A stretch of 6,134 nt of DNA from Planctomycetaceae bacterium. Lineage in GTDB: Bacteria; Planctomycetota; Phycisphaerae; Phycisphaerales; SM1A02. The stretch is from contig NYVB01000127.1 of assembly GCA_002684315.1 (NCBI GenBank), positions 1 through 6,134 of the forward strand. Reading direction: 5' to 3'. A program made the position numbers and the translations under genes. Every line of letters begins with the position of its first letter. Position 1 is the first letter of the stretch. Under the pieces are notes generated by a model, which saw only the letters and a list, made by a program, of their open reading frames with translations, made no database searches and was not told the origin of the DNA. Below, piece by piece: positions 1 through 4,415 of this stretch.

Positions 1-40
1 TCTATGCATTTGTTGCAGTTGTTGCGCGTAGATGCGTAGT
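1..40. repeat. Dispersed repeat S, copy A (cut by window edge)
   Basis: This is the right part of a repeat seen in fuller form at 2398-2489 and 3253-3337. The shared part runs from TATGC(A/G)TTTGTTGCAG through GTTGCGCGTAGATGCGTAG, with one substitution and a small difference at its left edge. Like copies B and C, it lies just 3' of a minus-strand gene. The function is unknown, and the remainder of the copy lies outside the window. Confidence 0.85.
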
Positions 41-50
41 CCTACAGAAC

Positions 51-78
51 ACAACCCCGCGCCGAAGCGCGAGGTGGT
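51..78 (-). terminator. Rho-independent terminator with UUCG loop
   Basis: Read on the minus strand, this forms a GC-rich stem closed by GCGC-UUCG-GCGC, a very stable tetraloop, with two internal mismatches. It is followed by the T-rich stretch TTGTGTTCTG. It starts about 46 bp past the stop codon of the secreted beta-helix gene, so it should end that transcript. A near-identical hairpin lies at 2501-2528, also next to a copy of repeat S. Confidence 0.7.
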
Positions 79-124
79 GGGGGTTCTTCTAATTGGGTGT
101 CATGCACTGTGACGTCGAGTGGAC

Positions 125-1042
125 TCAGCCGTCGCAGGGCAGTCCCCAGGCTGCGAGCAGTGCAGCAAGATCCTGCCCGTCGACTTGACCGTCCCCGTTG
201 ATGTCGGAGGGACAGGGTCCTGCTTCGATGATGCTGAATTCAGCCATGGCAAGACGTACATCGTCCTCGTCGTAGTCGCCGTCTCCGTCGATGTCGCCTG
301 TGACAGTGGGGGCAAAGGTTGCGCTCGCGATCATTCCATCAAAATCGTTGGGTAGGTTCTCTTCGAATCTGCAGTTGATGAGGGTCAGGATTGTCTCAAA
401 CATGTTGTCGATTCCACCGCCGTCGTTCTCGGCGGTGTTTCCCAGGAACGTGCAGTTGGTCAGTGTCGGACTCGAGTTGATGTTGGTCATGCCCCCGCCG
501 GTGTTGCCTGCGTGGTTGTGTGCGAACGTGCAGTTGATCACTGACGGAGCGACGTTCGCTGAAAGAGAGGCATTATGTATTCCGCCACCTCGCCATGTGG
601 CTGTGTTATTTGCGAAGAGGCAGTTTCTCAGAGTCGGTCCTGTGGAAGGCGATGTGCTCGAGATGTTCATACCACCTCCGTTATATGAAAAGCCCCTTTG
701 TACAACGAGGTTCTCGAAGACGGTTCCCGGCCCTTCGTTGTTGACGCATTGAAGCACGCCATGTGTGTTTTGGCCGTTGAGGCGGCTGTTGGGTCTGCCT
801 TCCTTGTCTGTGGCACCGAGCAGCGTGATCGCTTTCCCCTGGGTGTCGATCACGGTTCCCTCTTGGTAGCTCTCGGCAGAGAGCTGGATGATGTCACCAT
901 TGTTCGCAACGTCGATCGCTTCGTTGATTGAGGTATGGTCGCATCCTACTGCGCACACGGTGATGGTTTCGGCGACTGCCCTGCAGCTGAGGAAGAAAAA
1001 GACAGCAGGCACGACAACGGTGCAGATTCGGTACATCATCAT
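125..1042 (-). CDS. Secreted beta-helix protein with C-terminal dockerin-like repeats
   Basis: A 305-aa predicted exported protein. Residues 1-24 form a signal peptide: a basic start, a hydrophobic VVVPAVFFFL core, and probable cleavage after AVA. Residues 25-235 are a right-handed parallel beta-helix of the type found in polymorphic outer-membrane or pectate-lyase-like proteins. Repeats such as NCLFANNTA..RGGG, NCTFAHNHA..TGGG and NCTFLGNTA..DGGG recur about every 27-30 residues. Residues 249-305 hold two EF-hand/dockerin-like units, GDIDGDGDYDEDD and DINGDGQVDGQD, with regularly spaced Asp for Ca binding. This tail is typical of secreted planctomycete proteins. No catalytic residues could be recognised, so adhesion or surface display is as likely as polysaccharide binding. 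The first ATG of three in a row (MMMY) is chosen because AAGGAG lies six bases upstream. A terminator and repeat S follow the gene. Confidence 0.85.
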   Translation of the reverse strand: MMMYRICTVVVPAVFFFLSCRAVAETITVCAVGCDHTSINEAIDVANNGDIIQLSAESYQEGTVIDTQGKAITLLGATDKEGRPNSRLNGQNTHGVLQCVNNEGPGTVFENLVVQRGFSYNGGGMNISSTSPSTGPTLRNCLFANNTATWRGGGIHNASLSANVAPSVINCTFAHNHAGNTGGGMTNINSSPTLTNCTFLGNTAENDGGGIDNMFETILTLINCRFEENLPNDFDGMIASATFAPTVTGDIDGDGDYDEDDVRLAMAEFSIIEAGPCPSDINGDGQVDGQDLAALLAAWGLPCDG

Positions 1043-1102
1043 TCATCTCTCCTTGTTTTGAAGTGCTTTCCGTCACATGGTAATTCTCTCAAGCCGCACT
1101 CT

Positions 1103-1111
1103 TGTATATCA
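1103..1111 (-). promoter_or_regulatory. Possible extended -10 promoter of the beta-helix gene
   Basis: On the minus strand TGATATACA matches an extended -10 element (TGn followed by TATACA against TATAAT). It lies about 60 bp upstream of the beta-helix start codon. No good -35 hexamer is found at 16-18 bp, which an extended -10 promoter can tolerate. This is a motif match only. Confidence 0.3.
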
Positions 1112-1210
1112 CAATTAGTTGCAAAAGCACCTTTTGAGTTGTTCTTAGAGACTTCTTTGCAAACCCTTTCACAAAAACACTCTCGGCGTCAAACAGGAGT
1201 GATTTCTATG

Positions 1211-1260
1211 AGCGGGTGAGGCGATTCGAACGCCCGCATGGACGTTGGCAACGTGACGCT
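1211..1260 (-). pseudogene. tRNA-Gly(GCC) 3' fragment, copy 1
   Basis: Read on the minus strand, this is the 3' two-thirds of a tRNA-Gly. It has the end of the D-stem (AGCG), the anticodon arm with loop TTGCCAA (anticodon GCC), a T-arm with the invariant TTCGAAT loop between GGGCG and CGCCT, and the acceptor strand CACCCGC plus discriminator T. The matching 5' acceptor strand and D-loop are absent: past position 1260 the sequence is unrelated. The 3' half of the anticodon stem also reads CGTCC where CGTGA would be needed to pair. It is therefore a decayed fragment, not a working tRNA. A weak hairpin (CACTC/GAGTG, 1178-1201) followed by five T lies just downstream and may be a relic terminator. 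Such 3' fragments are usual footprints of elements that integrate at tRNA genes. Confidence 0.75.
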
Positions 1261-1484
1261 AGAAGAAACACTATCGAGGTTCTGTACACCTCCAGTACGG
1301 ATTCGTAGGTAGTCAGCCTTCGCAGTGACAGTGAAGGTTCCTCGGCACTCCCCGGGCAGGCGGAGGCCTGGCCTAGGCAGTCCTGGGAGACACGCATACC
1401 AGCTGCCTTGGATGTCCTTTGTAGGCCTGGGCTCCCCTGGGGAGAAACTTGCTTTTGTGTCTAGAGACCCTCAGAAAGATACGC
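1261..1484. other. Non-coding stretch upstream of the peptide cluster
   Basis: No convincing gene was found here on either strand; the short open frames lack ribosome-binding sites and recognisable protein sequence. The stretch contains several self-complementary pieces, including CTCCCC-T-GGGGAG at 1432-1444 and a run rich in AGGCCT/CCTAGG-like motifs around 1368-1380. It separates the tRNA-Gly fragment from the peptide genes and probably holds their promoter. TATAGT at 1489-1494 could be a -10 box, but no -35 sits at a normal distance. Confidence 0.4.
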
Positions 1485-1529
1485 GGGGTATAGTAGATTT
1501 CCCGTAGTTTGGAAGCACGGGGATACCCC
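1485..1529 (+). promoter_or_regulatory. Nested stem-loop in the leader of the peptide cluster
   Basis: Perfect 7-bp arms GGGGTAT (1485-1491) and ATACCCC (1523-1529) enclose a second perfect stem, CCCGT (1501-1505) with ACGGG (1517-1521). The structure ends immediately before the ribosome-binding site AGGAG (1530-1534) of the 56-aa peptide gene. It could be a structured 5' leader affecting translation, or the outer arms could be a protein-binding inverted repeat. Neither role can be shown from the sequence alone. Confidence 0.4.
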
Positions 1530-1542
1530 AGGAGAAACACCA

Positions 1543-1713
1543 ATGACTGACGACAAGAAGAAGCCCGAAGACGAGACCCCCAAGGCACAGGCCGAGGATG
1601 CCAAGCCTTCTGAGAACCTTTCGGATGATGAGTTGAGCAACGCGGCGGGGGGGATAGAGGCGGATGAGATAATACTTAACCCAGGAAAGGGAGAGGGCTC
1701 AATTACTTGGTAA
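1543..1713 (+). CDS. Small double-glycine peptide, probable RiPP precursor
   Basis: A 56-aa peptide starting MTDDKKKPEDE, with AGGAG eight bases before the ATG. The N-terminal 26 residues are highly charged and rich in Lys, Asp, Glu and Pro. Residues 26-37 read LSDDELSNAAGG, almost the same as LSDEELESAAGG in the NHLP precursor 160 bp downstream. This is the standard end of a leader cut by a C39-type peptidase or transporter. The predicted core after Gly37 is 19 residues, IEADEIILNPGKGEGSITW. It has no Cys and only one Ser and one Thr, so lanthionine or cysteine-derived azole chemistry is not supported. The leader body does not look like the full NHLP domain, so this is either a short variant or a precursor of another class. 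The gene is too small for standard callers, but the shared motif, the Shine-Dalgarno site and the neighbouring precursor support it. Confidence 0.7.
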   Translation: MTDDKKKPEDETPKAQAEDAKPSENLSDDELSNAAGGIEADEIILNPGKGEGSITW

Positions 1714-1718
1714 CAGGA

Positions 1719-1784
1719 ATGACCGAAGAGAAGAACACGTTGGCCCAATTTTTGCACCTGCTGACTGACCTTCTGAGTGGGTGA
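1719..1784 (+). pseudogene. 21-aa remnant resembling an NHLP leader start
   Basis: This frame encodes MTEEKNTLAQFLHLLTDLLSG and begins five bases after the stop of the 56-aa peptide. Its first residues resemble the NHLP precursor downstream (MTEQRNKLVDLFAACW): M-T-E-x-(K/R)-N-x-L, followed by a hydrophobic stretch. It stops before any leader body or GG site. It may be a degenerate copy left after duplication, or a very small peptide of its own. An AGGA lies unusually close to the ATG. The similarity is short, so this is tentative. Confidence 0.35.
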
Positions 1785-1875
1785 GGCCGCGACCCGGACT
1801 CTCTCAACCAAACACCCAACACCCCTGTGCTGACTGACTGATGACCTCAAACGCTATCCCCTGGAGCAACGAACC

Positions 1876-2181
1876 ATGACTGAACAACGAAACAAACTCG
1901 TCGATCTCTTTGCTGCCTGCTGGAAGGACGAGCCCCTGAAGGCTCGCTTCATGGCGGACCCGAAGGCGGTGCTGGCCGAGTACGACATGCCGGTGCCGGA
2001 TGGTATCGACGTGAAGGTGGTGGAGAACACGGACGACTGCGTGTACATCACTCTTCCGAAAAGACCGTCCGGCGAGCTCTCCGACGAGGAACTCGAATCG
2101 GCGGCGGGAGGCGGCGACGCAGGACAGACGGATTCCGAATCCGGCCCGAGGTGGGGCTTCATCCGTTCGATGGCGAGCTGA
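1876..2181 (+). CDS. NHLP-type RiPP precursor peptide
   Basis: A 101-aa precursor of a ribosomally made, modified peptide. Residues 5-60 match the nitrile-hydratase-alpha-like leader (NHLP): an N-terminal helix, then ADPKAVLAEYDMPVPDGIDV, then the strand VKVVENTDDCVYITLP. Residues 68-79 are LSDEELESAAGG, with probable cleavage after Gly78-Gly79. The remaining C-terminal piece (about 22 residues, GDAGQTDSESGPRWGFIRSMAS) is the predicted core. It has four Ser and one Thr but no Cys, so classical lanthipeptides and thiazoles are unlikely. GGAG lies nine bases before the ATG. In known systems NHLP leaders are recognised by LanM-like or cyclodehydratase enzymes and exported by peptidase-domain ABC transporters; no such gene is in this window. 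Codon use is more GC-rich than in the neighbouring minus-strand genes. The family is clear, but the modification and final product are unknown. Confidence 0.88.
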   Translation: MTEQRNKLVDLFAACWKDEPLKARFMADPKAVLAEYDMPVPDGIDVKVVENTDDCVYITLPKRPSGELSDEELESAAGGGDAGQTDSESGPRWGFIRSMAS

Positions 2182-2214
2182 ACAGGGCGAGCTGAAAAGG
2201 GTTCGATCAGCTCG
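2172..2214 (+). repeat. 14-bp tandem duplication and hairpin at the precursor stop
   Basis: GGCGAGCTGAACAG (2172-2185) is repeated directly as GGCGAGCTGAAAAG (2186-2199) with one change; the first copy contains the TGA stop. The second copy provides CGAGCTG (2188-2194), which pairs perfectly with CAGCTCG (2208-2214). The hairpin may help end or stabilise the precursor transcript. No T-run follows, so it is not a standard intrinsic terminator. Confidence 0.4.
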
Positions 2215-2288
2215 AGTCGCAGCGCGTGGCTCTTCTCATTGTGGTCGCCACACCAAGCGTCGGAGCTGCGTCAGGGTGCGAGTCGGGT

Positions 2289-2304
2289 GTGAACCATGGT
2301 TCAC
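2289..2304. repeat. 16-bp perfect palindrome in repeat R
   Basis: GTGAACCATGGTTCAC is perfectly self-complementary. The copy in the right-hand repeat (6073-6088) has one change, GTGAACCATGGTGCAC. A perfect palindrome of this length could be a binding site for a dimeric protein such as a regulator or recombinase. Its role is not known. Confidence 0.6.
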
Positions 2305-2316
2305 GTTCCGCCCATG

Positions 2317-2343
2317 AAAAAACCCCTCCCGGTTCGGGAAGGG
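2317..2343 (-). terminator. Intrinsic terminator downstream of the tRNA-Gly fragment
   Basis: On the minus strand the stem CCCTTCCCG-AAC-CGGGAGGGG (nine pairs, one of them G-U) is followed by TTTTTT. It lies 13 bp beyond the 3' end of the tRNA-Gly fragment, as expected of a tRNA terminator copied together with the tRNA. The equivalent in the right repeat is at 6101-6128. Confidence 0.8.
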
Positions 2344-2355
2344 CTGATTCATCAA

Positions 2356-2398
2356 AGCGGGTGAGGCGATTCGAACGCCCGACATTCACGTTGGCAAC
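2356..2398 (-). pseudogene. tRNA-Gly(GCC) 3' half, copy 2
   Basis: Read on the minus strand, this starts exactly in the anticodon loop (TTGCCAAC) and runs through CGTGAATGTC, a paired T-arm GGGCG-TTCGAAT-CGCCT and the acceptor strand CACCCGC plus T. It agrees with copy 1 (1211-1260) except around the variable loop. Its CGTGA would complete a normal anticodon stem with TCACG, so this copy is less decayed. The 5' half is replaced by repeat S, which begins at the anticodon-loop boundary. Anticodon-loop-to-3'-end segments are typical attachment cores of tyrosine recombinases. Without its 5' half it cannot be a working tRNA. Confidence 0.8.
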
Positions 2399-2489
2399 AG
2401 GCTTGTTTCAGACCAAAAGCGCGCTCTTCGCGTCTCCAGTGGGGTTCATCCTATGCGTTTGTTGCAGTTGTTGCGCGTAGATGCGTAGT
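2398..2489. repeat. Dispersed repeat S, copy B
   Basis: The copy starts CAGGCTTGTTTCAGACC, continues with CGCGCTCTTCGCGTCTC, then GGGGTTCATCCTATGC, and ends GCGTAGATGCGTAGT. It is close to identical to copy C over the full length and shares its right end with copy A. It abuts the tRNA-Gly 3' half directly. On the minus strand it lies downstream of the YbjN-like gene, after that gene's terminator. Confidence 0.85.
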
Positions 2490-2500
2490 CGTGAAGAAAC

Positions 2501-2528
2501 ACCACCCCGCGCCGAAGCGCGAGGTGGT
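2501..2528 (-). terminator. Rho-independent terminator with UUCG loop, second copy
   Basis: Twelve-base arms (2501-2512 and 2517-2528) with a single C-A mismatch close on a UUCG loop when read on the minus strand, and GTTTCTT follows. It lies 20 bp past the stop of the YbjN-like gene. The stem and loop are almost the same as at 51-78, and both sit about 12 bp from repeat S, so terminator and repeat appear to have spread together. Confidence 0.8.
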
Positions 2529-2547
2529 ACGTGGATTTAAAAGTGTT

Positions 2548-3204
2548 TTACTGTGGGGATTTATCGTTCCTGAAAATCGTCATCAAATCGATCGAGTCAG
2601 GGTCTTGAACACCGAGTTCAATCGTCATTCCTATGTTCATGCAAAGTAATCTGATTCTATTCATTAGGTTATCCCATGAAAGATATTCTTCGGGCAAATA
2701 TAGGCAAGATCGTAAAGATACAATGTCATCATTTTCAGTCAGTGCTGACCAACCGTGCTTCTGCCCAATGTTCCATTCGTTGACTGCTTTGAGGAGTCGT
2801 TCTTTTGGTATCGATTTATTCAAACCAAGATTGTGTTGAATAATTATTCTGCTGCCTACCACGTCTCTGAACCCGGCCATTCTTAGAAATTCGATGACAA
2901 AAATCCTACCACCAATTTTAACGACGACACTGCCACCACCAGGATTTCTCTTTTCGCTCTCCGTCAACTCGAAACGCAGTTCGCCCGCATTCTCTAGGCC
3001 TGCCCAATCCATCGCAATGCATTGACGTAATCCTTCAAGAAATTCCTCATCGGTTTCTTGTCCACCCACCCAAATCCCTTCTGCATCGTATTGTTCATCC
3101 GATGATGTTAGTGAGGATGCAATTAAGGTATCGTTGTGGCTTGTTATTCCGAAAAATATCAAAGTCATTATGGCAATAAGTGTGGTCTTAATTGTCACAG
3201 TCAT
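2548..3204 (-). CDS. Predicted secreted or anchored YbjN-like protein
   Basis: A 218-aa protein. Residues 1-30 hold a basic start and hydrophobic stretch (TTLIAIMTLIFFGI) consistent with a signal peptide or N-terminal anchor. Residues 118-200 resemble the YbjN / type III secretion chaperone-like fold: a strand IIIQHNLGL, helix LLKAVNEWN, strands WSALTENDDIVSLRSCLYL, then helix WDNLMNRIRLLCMNIGMTIEL. The 'N-x-WN' followed by an acidic turn is the feature that suggests this family. YbjN-like domains are small binding modules with no known catalysis; the role here is unknown. The ATG at 3204 is preferred because it starts the signal sequence and follows AAAGGA. The open frame runs further upstream to 3399, but only through repeat S. 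The gene is AT-richer than the RiPP precursor. Confidence 0.75.
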   Translation of the reverse strand: MTVTIKTTLIAIMTLIFFGITSHNDTLIASSLTSSDEQYDAEGIWVGGQETDEEFLEGLRQCIAMDWAGLENAGELRFELTESEKRNPGGGSVVVKIGGRIFVIEFLRMAGFRDVVGSRIIIQHNLGLNKSIPKERLLKAVNEWNIGQKHGWSALTENDDIVSLRSCLYLPEEYLSWDNLMNRIRLLCMNIGMTIELGVQDPDSIDLMTIFRNDKSPQ

Positions 3205-3252
3205 GTTTCCTTTGTGGCAAGACGAGTAATGTTGGGTGTCAGGCAGCAGGTT

Positions 3253-3337
3253 TTTCCAGGCCAAAATCGCGCTCTTCGCGTCTCCCGTGGGGTTCATCCT
3301 ATGCGTTTGTTGCAGTTGTTGCGCGTAGATGCGTAGT
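3253..3337. repeat. Dispersed repeat S, copy C
   Basis: From TTTTTCCAGGCCAAAA through the CGCGCTCTTCGCG hairpin motif and GGGGTTCATCCTATGC to GCGTAGATGCGTAGT, this matches copy B with few changes. It lies between the start of the YbjN-like gene and the stop of the small membrane-protein gene, which ends only 13 bp away. Unlike A and B, it has no UUCG terminator beside it; instead a short hairpin, GGTAG-CCTCGA-CTACC, overlaps the neighbouring stop codon. Confidence 0.85.
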
Positions 3338-3349
3338 GGGTAGCCTCGA

Positions 3350-3604
3350 CTACCGCCCTCGTTTACTTCGATTCCGACGATCAGCAATCGCTTCAACAAG
3401 ATGTATGACCATCACCATGGTCGTCACTGGGCCCCACATGAGAAAGAAGAGCAAATCGAACCACTCTTTCTTTGTGATTGGCATAAATGACCAGAAATCT
3501 TCTCCATTCCACTTTGAACTGAGTCGAAAAACTGACCACCACAACATCAGATTGATGGGAATAGTAAGAAGATACACCAGAGCATTGATCTGAATATCGT
3601 CCAC
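3350..3604 (-). CDS. Small two-helix membrane protein, unknown function
   Basis: An 84-aa protein with two predicted membrane helices: residues 7-26 (ALVYLLTIPINLMLWWSVF) and 50-70 (LLFFLMWGPVTTMVMVIHLV). A Trp-rich polar linker joins them. The tail ADRRNRSKRGR is strongly basic and probably cytoplasmic by the positive-inside rule. The start is GTG, supported by AGGAG five bases upstream; no ATG in this frame does as well. No family is recognised. It sits alone between repeat S copy C and the partial copy D. Confidence 0.65.
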   Translation of the reverse strand: MDDIQINALVYLLTIPINLMLWWSVFRLSSKWNGEDFWSFMPITKKEWFDLLFFLMWGPVTTMVMVIHLVEAIADRRNRSKRGR

Positions 3605-3694
3605 AGTGACTCCTCATTGGGAAGAATGCTTGCAATTCAAAGAGGCGTCACTCTCACACCCCAATCTGCTCATATTCTCACCTGAAATCCCTGC

Positions 3695-3718
3695 CCAAAA
3701 TCGCGCTCTCTCGTCTCA
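3695..3718. repeat. Partial repeat S, copy D
   Basis: CCAAAATCGCGCTC followed by TCTCGTCTC matches the left part of repeat S with a short deletion; the rest is missing. It lies 10 bp past the stop of the unknown 216-aa gene, the same position relative to a minus-strand gene as the other copies. It is probably a decayed remnant. Confidence 0.6.
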
Positions 3719-3727
3719 AGGAGGGAA

Positions 3728-4378
3728 CTAAGCGTACGTTGTGGCGAACTTTTCTAGAGTAAGCAGGTTTTCATTCGCAGTGGATTCATTTTTAAAAAGC
3801 CCATCAGCTTTAACACCGTCGTGTGTGTCATTTGAAAAAGCAGAGCGGGCGATTTTAATCGCATCCGTGAGCAGCTCTTTCGTAGGTGCGATTCGATCAA
3901 GGACACTTCCGAGTCTGTCCTTGCGTGCTTGTAAAGACAGGGTCTGCTCCTTCGACCGTGAGAGCAGGATAAGTGACTTGGTAATCAAGGCACGGTCCAA
4001 TTCTGATTGATCTCCGATTGTCAAAGTCTCGCATCTCATGGCTCGCACTCTCTGGAATAAATAAATTCGAGAATGCTTGTCTAGCTGGCTATTGGGCCAG
4101 GTGTCTCTACCGAGGTCATTACTGCTGACGACTCGTATGAGTACTCCGCTGGTTTCTTGTTCGTTGTTGTCCTTATGGTTATGAAAAGTACCCGTGGCAA
4201 AGCCAGCAAAGACGTCCTCCCCGGAGGCATACGTTTCATAGAGGAATTCAACACGGGTATGGTGCGCGCTGTCCCAGTTTCTGAATGAGCATTTTTCATT
4301 TCCGGAAAAGCGGACCTCGGCTTCGAAGCCAGCTGACACTTCTTCAAATTCAGTTAGTGATTGACTGTCGAGGTTCAT
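3728..4378 (-). CDS. Hypothetical protein, divergent from the exonuclease gene
   Basis: A 216-aa protein with no family that I recognise. There is no signal peptide or membrane segment, so it is probably cytoplasmic. The N-terminal two-thirds (residues 10-120) alternates short hydrophobic strands with polar segments, such as VEFLYETYASGEDVFAGFATG and GVLIRVVSS, suggesting a beta-rich fold. Residues 125-215 look mainly helical. A weak GAGG precedes the ATG. Its start lies 37 bp from the preferred start of the divergent exonuclease gene, so any promoters must overlap or lie within coding sequence, and the two could share control. A role linked to the nuclease is only a guess from position. Confidence 0.6.
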   Translation of the reverse strand: MNLDSQSLTEFEEVSAGFEAEVRFSGNEKCSFRNWDSAHHTRVEFLYETYASGEDVFAGFATGTFHNHKDNNEQETSGVLIRVVSSNDLGRDTWPNSQLDKHSRIYLFQRVRAMRCETLTIGDQSELDRALITKSLILLSRSKEQTLSLQARKDRLGSVLDRIAPTKELLTDAIKIARSAFSNDTHDGVKADGLFKNESTANENLLTLEKFATTYA

Positions 4379-4415
4379 GCCCTCATATTACCAACGTTAG
4401 ATGGGAGATATCGAG

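Larger units (their letters stand above)
2267..2350. repeat. Long direct repeat R, left copy
   Basis: These 84 bp recur at 6051-6134 with three substitutions and no gaps. The repeat holds a 16-bp palindrome and a minus-strand intrinsic terminator, and here it is followed after five bases by a tRNA-Gly 3' fragment. The right copy is cut by the window edge, so the true repeat may be longer and include the tRNA. The two copies start 3,784 bp apart. Confidence 0.9.

Noticed and set aside
291..752. 153-aa plus-strand frame
   Set aside because: It is the complement of the repetitive beta-helix coding region.
1461..1850. 129-aa minus-strand open frame
   Set aside because: It lies antisense to the 56-aa precursor and the 21-aa remnant, has no ribosome-binding site and has a low-complexity, Ser-rich translation.
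1841..1879. 12-codon frame overlapping the NHLP start by ATGA
   Set aside because: It has no ribosome-binding site and no recognisable sequence; the overlap is probably chance, though translational coupling cannot be excluded.
2207..2389. 60-aa minus-strand frame through the tRNA-Gly fragment
   Set aside because: It translates tRNA and terminator sequence; the frame is open by chance.
2398..3337. Repeat S as integron attC sites
   Set aside because: The gene-repeat layout is suggestive, but I could not find paired RYYYAAC and GTTRRRY core sites in the right arrangement, and no integron integrase is present.
3205..3399. Longer start for the YbjN-like gene
   Set aside because: The extra N-terminus is translated repeat S and the signal peptide begins at the ATG at 3204.
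1..3718. CRISPR array
   Set aside because: The repeats are too long, too few and separated by genes instead of uniform spacers.
4401..4415. Upstream ATG for the exonuclease gene
   Set aside because: It has no Shine-Dalgarno site; its own codons contain the GGGAG that serves the ATG at 4416. It remains possible.
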